Shown here: one piece after another, positions 13,701 through 24,379 of the stretch
Layout of the letters: each line of letters begins with the position of its first letter
How positions within the stretch are numbered: position 1 is the first letter of the stretch
NCBI GenBank assembly: GCA_000729835.1
Contig: JFHB01000029.1
Location: 1 to 64,000 of the forward strand
Length of the DNA stretch: 64,000 nucleotides
Direction: 5' to 3'
Source of the DNA: Atkinsonella hypoxylon
Taxonomy: Eukaryota > Ascomycota > Sordariomycetes > Hypocreales > Clavicipitaceae
Position numbers and translations under genes: made by a program
The notes under the pieces: model-generated
What the model was told of the DNA's origin: nothing
The model's input: the letters and a program-made list of their open reading frames with translations, nothing else
The model's database searches: none

Positions 13701-16689
13701 GACCCGTGACGAAACCATATCTTCCAAGAGGCATTTATAAGGCCATGTGAATCGTTGTGGAAGTCCAAATAATAAACTTCACTTACAAGATGGTCTTACC
13801 TAGTTTGCAACGCCTCGCTTGCAGACAGGAACATTACGGCCTGTATACTCGCAATGGATGTCATATGGCCCTGCGGAGAATCGGAAAACCAGCTGCCTAT
13901 CACGCATTCAAGTTGGCATTCTGCGCAGGAATGATCAATACTTGCGACTTCAGCAAAATACGACTTACGGAAATGCTTGCCGGGCGAACGTATCATAACG
14001 AGATGAAGCTGCGACGTTTGCTGAGTTGTCTCGAACAAGAACTTTCCACGATAGCGAGCTGGGTTTAAATCAAACATGGCGCCCTTCCACGGATTTTCCA
14101 AGCCAATTGATGCATTCGCTTGTTGTCACGGTAAGAGAAGTAGCATGTAATATTTTCTTGACTTTCCACGCAAGGCATTTACATTTGAGGACGCAACATG
14201 CGTAAACCAGGAGCGCTGAAGATCGTGATGTTTCCCGTACCCTGGAGTTCTGACACGCAGCGAGCTGTTTAGGGACTGAGTATGCTACTTGATTCTGACT
14301 CAGTGCTTGACATTGCGAGTCGCGAATTTCTAATCTCAAGCGAGTGAGTTTGTCGCGTCCTAGTTATCTGGTGAAACGGCACAGCAGGGCGTCATATTTA
14401 CCACATGACAATGCAGTTGGAGAAAACAACAACATAAGAAAGGGAAGATAGAAAGAGTACAGACATCCGGAGTGAAGGCCTTTGCAAAGCTTACATGCTC
14501 AACATTTACAAGCTGTTGGCCATCGTCTCATCCTACAAGACACCTGGCGGCTGAGGCCTAATACTCGCACGAGCGTTGCTGGAGATTGAGAAAGCTGGCT
14601 CTTTTGAATGACGTTCATTATACTGCTGATCAAGGAAGGGTCTTACACAACCAAGTTTGAAAAAGGCCAGCCTTTATGGAAAAGCAGATAGATCAACGTG
14701 CCGACATGGACCCCCCCCGGGGGCAGCTCCTCCTCCACCGAGACCTATTGACCGCGGTGCCTGTCCTTGGGCAAAAGATGGATGATGCAGCATAGCACAA
14801 CTTGGACCGCTTGGGAAGCCGAGTTTCTAGATCATCATGTTGTGCTTATATGGAGCCCTGATCAGATACTCCCTTTGTGTACTGGTTCATCTAGGTACGC
14901 GGACACTTATAGTCTCAGAATAGGGTGCTGAGCATCCGGGAGTGAAAGGGAGAACGAAGCAGAGACGGACGGGAATTACAGCACAGGAGACTCATGGTAT
15001 GAGTGATATCATAATAAGATTTTGTTTGGCAGCAAGGAATATCTCAACGGTTCCTTAGCGTCCGCTTCCCGGTAATTGCAACTTGGTCCAAAACTACGTG
15101 ATTGTGGCATGTAATTCAAAAGAGTGCAGCTTGTGAATTTCCGTTTATTTTCTGTGAAGATGGCTTTCATGCTATTCTTGTCGATTCAGAAAGAGTGGTT
15201 CTTTCAGAATTCTTGTCAATAGGCAGCACTCATTCCTCCGCACAAATTGAGTTTGTGCCCCTTCCAGCCATGTCTATAACCACCTACGATTCACCATATC
15301 GAGCCATTCGATTTAAAATTTCTCAATAAATTTCGAGACGCAGGCATCGAATACGCCGCCCGCTATTCAGTCACAAGTCGCTTGCAGATCTGCCCCCCCC
15401 TTTTTTTGTGCCGCGACCATGAACAAGCCTCCAAACTGCTATTGGATAGCAGCGTCCCCAACGCTTCCAGACCGTCGCTACAACCACTTCTTCCTCAGGA
15501 AATTTCTCCAAAAGTTGTCTGATTTTGTGGGAAATGTGGACTTGATACAACTGTAGGTGCTTTAGGGTTTGCGCCACGGGAAACAGTTGCGGCACCGGTT
15601 TCAAGCACTGGCGAAAGCAACTAGTGTATCGAGTGGCATATGGCGGAACCAATCAAGATGGAGATTGGGTTTCATGAAGAATTCGGCTTGTGAAGTAAGT
15701 CCTAAAAATATCGAAATGAGCGCAGTGAAAGTTGTTGACTGTTCAGTGTTTAATCAGCCTATAACTATGAGCAATGGCATAACTTGCGCAGCATGATGGC
15801 ATAGAAAAACGCATTCATTTATTGTTTCGGCACTTCAACGTTGGTTCATCGTCAGTGGCAATCGAGGCACATGATTCTAGTCTCTCAGGAATGCGTGGAT
15901 CTAGCGGATGAGATAACTCGGCAGGTCAGGTCTCTCCTGACAAGCTTTCGAGGCGATGGGATTTGCTTCAGGGACTTGACCGTCCCTACCCACCTCAACA
16001 ATTATGAATCCTTGAATTCGAGTCACAAGCACACCGTGGATCTCATTCCGTCCCAACGTTCGCGCAATAGTCATTGATGCAGGCACGTAGTGTGGCGTGG
16101 CATGGCGGCACGCCGCAACGATATCCTCCCAACGCCAACTCGATGCTGGGTACGAGGCTTGTGATTAAGTTCAGGTGGTAGAGCTCGATGCTCAGTTCGT
16201 GGTCCCGGTTCCTGGTGAGGGCGAAACTCTTTTTCCTTCGTTGCGGTTATTTGTGATGGAGGCCAGAAACATGCGGTAACATAGCATTTCTGATGTACAG
16301 CGTAGCTCGGCAGATTTTTAGTAATAGAGATATTGTGTGTATACTCCAAGTCCCAACAAAGGTGGTACTGGGAGGAGATTGGAGACGCGCAACGGTTGCT
16401 ACTGCCCCTCCCGCCCCTCCTGCCCTCTTGCCCTCTGCTTCGGCCGTAAACGAAGATTGAATCATAGCTTCGGAGCCGGGGCAGCAAAGTCGGTGTCAGG
16501 CGGCAAATAAATGGAGCATCCAGTGGGGTAACGTTAGTTACCGTCACAATAGTAGATCCTATTCCGTATGTTCAATTGATATCAATTATTGATTCATAGG
16601 CCATCAGGAGCAGAATACTGCGATTTGTGGCCAGGTTCATCTCTTTGGCTAAAATGGGAAGGAATGAACTGAGACAGAGACTGTTGGTA

Positions 16690-16747
16690 GACTGGGACTG
16701 TTGGGATTAGGACTGGTAGAACTGGGACTGGCACAACTGGGACTGAC
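16690..16747. repeat. Imperfect ACTGGGACT minisatellite
   Basis: About five imperfect copies of a unit like GACTGGTAGAACTGG/ACTGGGACTG in 58 nt. A similar CAACTGGGA doublet occurs near 11128. Confidence 0.6.
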
Positions 16748-17416
16748 GGCAAAGTGACGATGAGACGATGTGATGAACCAAGTGCAAAGTCGAACCAGAC
16801 AGATGACACATCACCTCTGGTACTTGATAGCTTCCCCGCCGGAAAAACCGGACATCCAAACTGTCCGTGCACACTTCGGCACTTGAGAGAAATCTGCGGC
16901 AAGCAGGTGACGCGATAGTTAGTGTGCACCAAGTCATCGACTGCGTGGTTCTTGGCAACGCGTAATAACTACCCTTTATACCTTCACTCTCCGACGACGA
17001 GAGCGTTCACGACGAGGTGTGGCTGCTTGTCCCGCCTTTCGTCCTTTCACATGTTTGACTTATTCACCCCAAGGTGAAAGCCGTCACACCGGACGGAACC
17101 CCCCTGGCGACGTCACCTCTGGATGATTATGGACCACGGTGCTCAGCTGCAAGTGGACAACAAGTGGTCCGGCTTACCCTTACTGGACCGTGATGCTTTT
17201 ATTATCATGAATTCCAGAGCGAGTTATCTCATCTTGTCTTGGTACGTGGGACAAGTAGGGTGATTATGCAATACCGGACTACGGAGTAGTGTGTGTGGGT
17301 TTGAAGAAATACCGGACCTGGCCCTTGACAGAACTTGGATGGAGTGCTGTGGATGCCGACGGATAGTAAGTATGGATGAAGTACGGAATATGAAGCATCA
17401 AATTCCTACGACGCTG

Positions 17417-17451
17417 GACCGGCGACCGGCGACCGGCGACCGGCGACCGGC
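17417..17451. repeat. 7-bp tandem repeat (GACCGGC)5
   Basis: Five perfect copies of GACCGGC, followed by CATGCCTGCCACCGGCCGG, a GC-rich partly palindromic tail. Confidence 0.9.
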
Positions 17452-17756
17452 ATGCCTGCCACCGGCCGGACTTTTTAAATCGAGACCTAGCCAGGTTGTA
17501 TGGACACTCCGACACGGGCTGTTGAGGTCTCAGTTAAAAAGGCCGGTCGGCGCTTGCCTATTATTATTGATGCGCCTAACTTAGCCCAGTCCACCGGCGA
17601 ACCACTGAGACACCAGATCGCCAGCCACTCAGCCAGCCGAAAGTATGCTTGCTCGGTGCAAGGAAGAACATTGAAAGTCTTAAGTGCCAGACCGGACCTT
17701 GACTTGCTCTGCTCCTTCCTGGTCATGGGTACGCAGCAGCAGAGCGGTAGCAGAAC

Positions 17757-17870
17757 AGTCGCAGCAGGGCAGGGACCGGCAGGGCAGTAAGTAACAGGGC
17801 AGTAACAGGGCAGTGGCAGGGCAGTAGCAGGGCAGTAGCAGGGCAGTAGCAAGGCAGTAGCAGGGAAAGG
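17757..17870. repeat. CAGGGCAGT minisatellite
   Basis: Roughly ten imperfect units of about 10-12 nt built on CAGGGCAGTAG, strongly purine-biased on the plus strand. The reverse strand reads as an artificial Cys/Pro/Ala-rich open frame. Confidence 0.8.
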
Positions 17871-18096
17871 AGATTCTTGTCGCCGATGACCCCTACACCC
17901 AGTTCGTTCCTGAATATCCATGACCAACTAGACATATAATTCATATACCTGCCGTCTCTCCGCAGTGCAACACCAACTACCGTCTTGTTCCCTTCTCAGC
18001 ATATGTGTGACACAATACAGTCTCCCTTATATACCATTCAAAGACATCTCTCAAATTGGACATCTAGCTGTCCAGCGAGAACACAAGAACTTCGCA

Positions 18097-18986
18097 ATGC
18101 AAAAATTTGAACAAGACACTGCTCGTCGACTCTCATCATCGGCATCATCAGTTTCGTCAATCTGCTCCTGGGCATCACACGAAGAAGACAACTCACCATT
18201 TCCTACGTCCTGCCGATCTTCCTTACGGTTCTTCACATATTCAAGGCGAGATAGCAACCCAAGCACGTCATTCACATCAAGCCGTACCTGTGAGGGCTTG
18301 AGCACCCAAGAGATTCGCCAGCTCTGGCAGTGCATGCTCGAGCTGCAGCAGCTGTACGGATGCTACAACTCGACTAGGATAGATTTGGCAGTAAATGCCA
18401 GCGATGATGCGGGAGTTGAGCTGATGCGTAAGTGATGGATGAATGATCCCTAGCCCGGCCGGCTGTCCTCTCGCTTCATTACTTGTTATTGCCCTGGCAT
18501 TGAGGCCGTGAGTGGTGCTTGTAAGCGCCTGTTTTGTGTGGCATCAAGGACAGAGTGCTGCATCACCAGCAGCTTCGCCATCAGCTATTCGACAGGCGTT
18601 CTTACGTCGTACTGCGCTCAAGAGCGGGTTCGTCGACAACCACCTGTTTTGGCTGCCTCGTGAAGTTTGCAGCAAGAACGGTCCGTCGAAAGCGCTCGCA
18701 ACCGCACGGCAGCTGCCCATGTGGGGTCATCCTGGCACACCCACTGGACCCACTGGGCAGATGCGAAGACCAGAGCCCAGTTTCAACAGTTTCAACTGAT
18801 GTGTCTGAATCTCGGCTAACACGGCTTCCAGCGAACCCTTTCATCATCGATACGCTCAACAACTCCCTCATTGACCTGCCCACCGAGGGCTGGGATATGC
18901 TCGATCGATGTCTCCGGAACAGAAGGCCTTCGCAAGCAGTGCCACCCAAGAGAAAAGCCACTCGAAAATTTTGGGCTCGATCATGA
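18097..18986 (+). CDS. Hypothetical protein, probably two exons
   Basis: Exon 1 is 18097-18427 and exon 2 is probably 18556-18986, giving about 253 residues. The donor GTAAGT after 18427 is strong. The acceptor is less clear: AG at 18555 is the one that keeps the long second frame open. The first part is Ser-rich (RRLSSSASSVSSICSW), followed by a short likely helix with EIRQLWQCMLELQQLYGCY. The second part ends with a conserved-looking segment (PFIIDTLNNSLIDLPTEGWD) and a basic tail. I do not recognise a family and see no signal peptide or membrane segment. The reading frame and composition contrast with the surrounding desert, which supports a real gene; the splice border and even the second exon remain uncertain. 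Confidence 0.5.
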
Positions 18987-20933
18987 TTTTGGCGCTCAAG
19001 TCATACTACACGTTCGGAGAATGGCCAAGACATGCTCGTCAACTAGCCCCTGTTCTTTCACTTCTTTTTCTGTCCATGTTCTACTTCGCATTATGCCGAC
19101 TGGGTCTGTTCAAGCAACGGTTTATTTTTTGCATCTCCGCTCGATTCAGCCTTCATTTCGTCTTCTGGCGGCACCAATACATACAAATTGGTTCTTAAAT
19201 TGCACGAATGAAGGGCCAACATGCGGCAAAATGGTGGATTGATTTCATGGCGTCGGCCGAGTAATTATTTAGCGCCTTTTCTTTGGCTAACATTTTCTTT
19301 TGCCAAACCATGTTTCATGTAATTAATACTTACAAGCGATACCCCTGGAGCTCGAGAATGCGCACCCTTTTGCATAGTAAAACCCAACTCTCCGCCAATC
19401 GACATAGTGACCAGGCAAATATTTTAGCTACCACACGTGGTCTTCCTTCATCTGCTCGACATAGTACCAATTACCACGACCTATTGTTTAGCGGAACTAC
19501 AGTTGACCACTCCTACGAATAATTGTATCAAGCTTCAATCCTCCCTCACCCTTATTTTCGATACGAGCATTCATTGTCCTCTAAACAGCGAGCATGTGTT
19601 AGGCCTCAGCCTTTTACAAGCCGCTGTGACCAAGCGTGCCTGTCGCTTCGTGGGCTGTCCGTTCCGCCCCTATCTGAATTGCTCCTCTTTTCAGCGTGCC
19701 ACTATTCATAGTCGCCGGCTCTGCCAAAGTAAGGACGTCCGACAACATCATCCTTCATTCACGGACGAAAGCTGCAACATGTCTTATATAATGAATTTAT
19801 CGGGCACATTGACAGGGAATATTGTCGTAGATTGGACATCAACGCCTGGCATGCACAGTTCCTAAAGCTGATTAACACGATGACGTAGACGAGTCGCCGG
19901 ATGAGTACCACCGGCTCACTGGCCCGTAGTCCCTGATTAGCTTCCACGGTTCACAAGTTGTCTTTAGTCCCTACCTAAGGTAGGTACCAAATCTGTGTAC
20001 ATGGACGTATAGCCCTACCTCGTACAAACCCGTGACATTTGGAACACGCAGGGCGAGGACGCAACATACGGCCAGCTTGGTTTGCGTAAAGCCAGCTTCT
20101 TCACAGGAAGTAAAATTGAATAGATGCAGCCACTCACGAAAGAATTCGTCGTCGAAAAAATTGAAGTTGGATTTTGAAACGAGAGTGAGCACGATAGCTG
20201 GATCTTAAGGGTTTGTTAGTACCGGCGGAGAATGAACGATCATACAGAACCTTTGAACACCTTCATTATGACTTCATGACATCATGACAGCTTGAAGGCG
20301 AAGACTTGTTTGACTAAATCGTCCGAAAGAGGCCGCTTCTGGTGCGAGCCGACAGAAGCGATTCTGTGGTGCTGAGAACGAGCACCTGATACTTGCGTTA
20401 TAGCCTCGCTGTTCACAGCCTCTTTCCTGATGCCAACGAATATCTGGCCGTAACCTTAGGCTCTTACTTGTTAAGTACCATAGCTCGGCTGTGGTGCGAG
20501 ACAGATCAAAACGGCAAGTCAGGTCTGACTGCTGGGCGTTCTCTTGTCTCTCGAAGTGTCTCCCTTTTAGGAAATCGCGTCCACCCGGTGCAACTTACCT
20601 CGAGCTCTTTCATGACGACTCTTTCATGACGACTCTTTCATGACGAAGATTGGGATAGTACCACCGAGCCAAAGGAGTTTTCAGATGCCTATCCGACTTC
20701 CAAGAAGTAATAGACAAATATTCTTTCATCTTAAACTCTCTAGAATCTGAATGTTGCCGCATCCACAAGTCTGTTCGAGCTTGCAAGAATAGACCGAGGC
20801 CTCAGTAAGATTCATCCACATATTACAAATCATCGTATGGTCAACCACGAAAACGACCGCTTGCAATAAATAACCATATACTCATACTCTATTCAGATTC
20901 TACACCTTTTTTTCCCCCTCAGAAACGATCACC
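18987..20933. other. Intergenic, no gene seen
   Basis: Short open frames only. The part just before 20934 has AATAAATA and a CT-rich stretch (near 20865-20915), consistent with a core promoter and leader for the secreted protein that follows. A TTTCATGACGACTC unit is repeated near 20608-20646. Confidence 0.4.
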
Positions 20934-21641
20934 ATGCGTTACACCATCGCAGCCATCAGCCTCGCAGCCCTTGCGACAGCCGCCCCCCCTTCCATAGATC
21001 AATATCCTGAGTCGGGCTATGCCCTGGCCTTTAATCTGATATTCAACGTCACAGATCTCTCTCGAGATCTTGCGGCGTCTGTTCACCGAAAATACGTCAA
21101 CAGCATTCATATTGGACCGCCCCAGAGCCTCCTCGGACCCGGTACTGCTCAGCATGCCCGCATTTTCTACCAGAATGGTACAAATAAAGAGACTGCATAC
21201 TACTCGTCTCAGCTCCTCTCTGATGGAGGCACTCCCAAGACTTCCTATGGTGTCACCATCCGCTTAGACGGAGGCAGCACGGATGTTTCCACCTTCCGAC
21301 TTGATGCTGGACAAGGTCAACGCGGTATTAGCCTTTCGAGGCAGCCAGTTGGCTATATCTATCTCAACTTGACCAATCTGGCTGTTTGCAATGAACCGGT
21401 ACCTTACTATGGCGGCAAGAAATTCAATATTCTAAAGCAATTTCGCAGTCCAAGCAAGGACGCTCACCAGGTTCCCGGTAATTGCGTTCCTGTGCGCCTG
21501 CTGCCCCAGTGCACTAAGCTCAACGAACTTCAGAAGGGAGACTATGCTAGCCACGAATTCGCTCAGCCGTCTTTATGCTACGAAGATGTGACTTCTATCA
21601 AGTGGTCCAAGTACCCTGACTTTGGCAAGAAACCCAAATGA
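20934..21641 (+). CDS. Small secreted DUF7907-like protein
   Basis: Single exon, 235 residues. The N-terminus MRYTIAAISLAALATAAPP is a clear signal peptide with a predicted cut after the Ala run. The mature part has the look of the fungal DUF7907 family as I know it: an N-terminal FNLIFNVTD segment, a central HIGPPQSLLGPG-type motif, an FYQNGT glycosylation-type site, SDGGTPKTSYG, and a C-terminal part with paired cysteines ending near ASHEFAQPSLCYEDV. Three N-x-T sites suggest N-glycosylation (FNVTD, QNGTN, LNLTN). The length is normal for the family. Function is unknown; members are extracellular and often described as effector-like or cell-surface proteins. The flanks are several kilobases of noncoding sequence. 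Confidence 0.8.
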   Translation: MRYTIAAISLAALATAAPPSIDQYPESGYALAFNLIFNVTDLSRDLAASVHRKYVNSIHIGPPQSLLGPGTAQHARIFYQNGTNKETAYYSSQLLSDGGTPKTSYGVTIRLDGGSTDVSTFRLDAGQGQRGISLSRQPVGYIYLNLTNLAVCNEPVPYYGGKKFNILKQFRSPSKDAHQVPGNCVPVRLLPQCTKLNELQKGDYASHEFAQPSLCYEDVTSIKWSKYPDFGKKPK

Positions 21642-23236
21642 ATAAGGGATAATGACCATGGAGATTACGAGATTACGCAGACAGGAGATTGTGGATGCCA
21701 GTCATAGGATTGAGTAAAGATAGCATTTTTCAAAAGCATTGCTTTATAGAAATGGCCTTTCCTAGTATAAATACAATTGTACCGTTCTTTTACTGCGTTT
21801 CCCTCAGTGATGCAAGTTTTCACTAACTGAAAATGCGAGCGCACCGAGCCAAATTCTGCCTGCTTGGACGTGGCAAGGAACTTTCCTGGTCACTGTCATG
21901 GTAATAGCGGTTCGTTACTCTGCATCGAGAGGTCTCATAGCCTGTCGCGGGCTATCTCCCAGGCATGCGATGGCTAACCCCCTTCATGCCGAGACGTTTG
22001 TCCACACCCTGAAGGCAACTTGTGAACGGGATCAGCAATGGCGTGATGAAGTTGCTTCTAAATGAGTATGTGCGAAATGTGTTTAGATAATCTCAAGTGG
22101 TTCACCACTTTCTCCGATGTTGAAGGATTCGCAGGGGGACGATCGGTAGTAGATTGCTGCGTGAACCCCCTTTCATATCCTCAACGTATGTACAATCTCG
22201 ATGTAGGGTACTGTGGCCGTAGACGATAAACAGATGAGCGTACGTGTGGCACTGCAGCTCTGCAGCCAGTCTTGGAGGCAAACGTGCGGCGAGAAGGACT
22301 GCGCGGTCCTGTCGTCTTTGGAAAAGGGACTCTGAAGTTCGAAGCGTACGGGCTGGGTGAAGAGCCGACGAAGGGCAGCATGCGAAGGTCCGCTCAGTCG
22401 AGCAGGCTGATGCTTTGATGTTGGTGTCGATGTACGGCCTAGGTGCTTGTAGGGATTTGGCGCAAAGGTCGACGATGGCCAGGGGTGGTTAGTTCCCTGA
22501 GAGGATATCCCGAGAAAGACAGCATTACTGGTATCTCGTAGCGTCGGGAAGTTGGGCTTCGGAGGGATGCGCCATAGTCAAGGTTGTCTATCACGGCAAC
22601 CCTTTAGCAGTCCCTGCTGAAACCTGCACCGTGGGTATGAGGACCTCTCCCCTTCGACAGACGAGCGATGACATGGTGATTGAAAGTGCAACTCCGCCTT
22701 GGGTGGTCATGGCTTATTTTTTGGTGTCGACGTCCGCACCATCGCGCAGATCAGCTCTCCTTGGATTTCGACGAGCAAGGCTTGAGCACGCATTGACGAT
22801 GAAAGAATCGTAATTAGACATAACTGCTTCATACAGGTTAAATTGCATGTAGCTTTTTAGACTTTGTAAAAACCCCTTGACACCCCCATTTAGAATTTAT
22901 CTAAATAGGTATCTAAACCTAATCTCGCTAACTTGCAAAACCTCTTCCCGACTCCGGCACCTAAGCTAGCTAATTCGCCAAGCACCGATTTCGCAGGTAG
23001 TTCTGCAGCTAGAGTAGCTACCTGATGTATTCATAGCTATCTACGGTGGAAAAAGCTACGCCTGTATTGACTATATTGGTCGTTTATGCCGCTTTGTCCG
23101 CTGCTCCATGTGCAAGGCAGCTCATGGATGCGACCCTGAATTATTTTACGGAGGCACAGGACCCGCTTTTTATAGCTGGCAGGTGTCCCTCTGGAACAGC
23201 AGCATAAGGAGACTAGGTAGGTACCTATGCGCCAAT

Positions 23237-23513
23237 GCATATCCCCTTGGAGACGATAAAGCTCCAGGCACAAAAGCGACAGGGCTCTACCCAATTAAAT
23301 TTATCGCTGTAGGAGACACATCTCCTTTAATGCTAAGTTGTACTATGATATAAGTACTAACAACAGTCTAAGTTACAAAGAGGAACATTATACGTCTCAC
23401 AACCCTACTGGTTTTGGAAGGTTGCCCAAGGTCACTCGGGCTGCGCCCAATCGCTAGCAATTAAAGTGGGTTCACCAGGTACCTGGAGCCTTCTCGTCCC
23501 CAAGGGGATAGGC
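23237..23513. repeat. Divergent inverted repeat, probable transposon relic
   Basis: The 35 nt at 23237-23271 and the reverse complement of 23479-23513 agree at 30 positions. Both copies encode the same peptide core, AYPLGD[DE]KAPGT, in outward-to-inward orientation, so they look like pieces of one coding element inserted or rearranged head to head. Three of five differences are transitions. Confidence 0.6.
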
Positions 23514-24139
23514 TATTCGCCAGTAGTTTAAGGTACCTGTTGTTCCTAAGCCCTGTCTCACTGGCTTGCGAACGGACATTTGATAGGTCCGCTGGCCGTG
23601 GTCGGGGTATCTTTGTAAAAATAAGTTCAAGGGTTCTACATATTTCAGTGAGATCCCCACGTAAACTGAAGTACCTCTTAGAGAATGCTCGCTAGTCCTG
23701 ATTGGCCCATTATCCAATTTGTGGCCTCGTTGGCGCCTTAGGGATGTGGCACGGATATTTGATTCTCATGTGGCTGTTCGTTGTGGGGCTTGTCTAATGT
23801 ATTAGAGTGCCATTGTAGCCCCGCTTAATGTGCTGTGCCCCAGCCAGTTCATGCCCTACCCCACATTTCGGCCTTGCACCATTTGACAGTCCATGCACAC
23901 ATGTCCGAACCAGAAGCAAGCAGACCTTCTCATTACTCCAGTCCTTTCTTTTTCGTCGTCTTAATTATCTTGCCGCGTGCCTTTCCTGCGTGCGAACTTG
24001 GAGCGCATAATTCGAAATGGATACCTGCAGTACTAGTAGTATGCTAAGCCGAGTCAGCTACAACTTGTCACTCATAGCAAGCGTCGAGGGAATTGTTCTC
24101 AGCATGACAACCGAATTTCAGAACAATATGGACGATAGT

Positions 24140-24147
24140 TATATAAA
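24140..24147 (+). promoter_or_regulatory. TATA-like box upstream of the M35 protease
   Basis: TATATAAA lies 233 nt before the start codon at 24380. Transcription from here would place the 15-nt tandem repeats and a 17-codon upstream open frame (24301-24354) in the 5' leader. Confidence 0.35.
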
Positions 24148-24238
24148 GCAAATACACGCCATCAAATGGAATTACACTTGCTGGAACGATACCGTCACTC
24201 GCTTGTCTCCTCACCATTCTTTCACTCTTTCTTTATAC

Positions 24239-24300
24239 ACTCGTTCGTTATATACACTCGTTCTTTATACATTCGTTCTTCATACAATCGTTCTTCATAC
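24239..24300 (+). repeat. 15-nt tandem repeats in protease leader
   Basis: Four units: one of 17 nt (24239-24255) and three of 15 nt (24256-24270, 24271-24285, 24286-24300), each of form A[CTA]TCGTTCTT[TC]ATAC. They sit between the TATA-like box and the start codon. Confidence 0.8.
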
Positions 24301-24379
24301 ATGATATCTTTTTGCTTTCCTTCTGATTTTCTATTTCTTGCCTCATTAACTTGAAGCCGGCCTCTTCCCACGCAGTATT

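Larger units (their letters stand above)
10701..18096. other. Gene-poor region with minisatellites
   Basis: Open frames are short, lack family motifs and usually have equally long partners on the other strand. Visible structure consists of short tandem repeats (TGGATGCT near 10995-11025; ACTGGGACT-like units near 16690-16747; GACCGGC units at 17417-17451; CAGGGCAGT units at 17757-17870) and two TACGGAGTA motifs (11456, 17280). Confidence 0.4.
21642..24379. other. Intergenic with decayed inverted repeat
   Basis: No intact gene. At 23237-23271 and 23479-23513 lie two divergent copies of one sequence in opposite orientation, probably remains of a transposable element. AT-rich sequence at 22850-22990 also looks like decayed repeat. 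The last 240 nt form the promoter and leader of the M35 protease gene. Confidence 0.5.
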
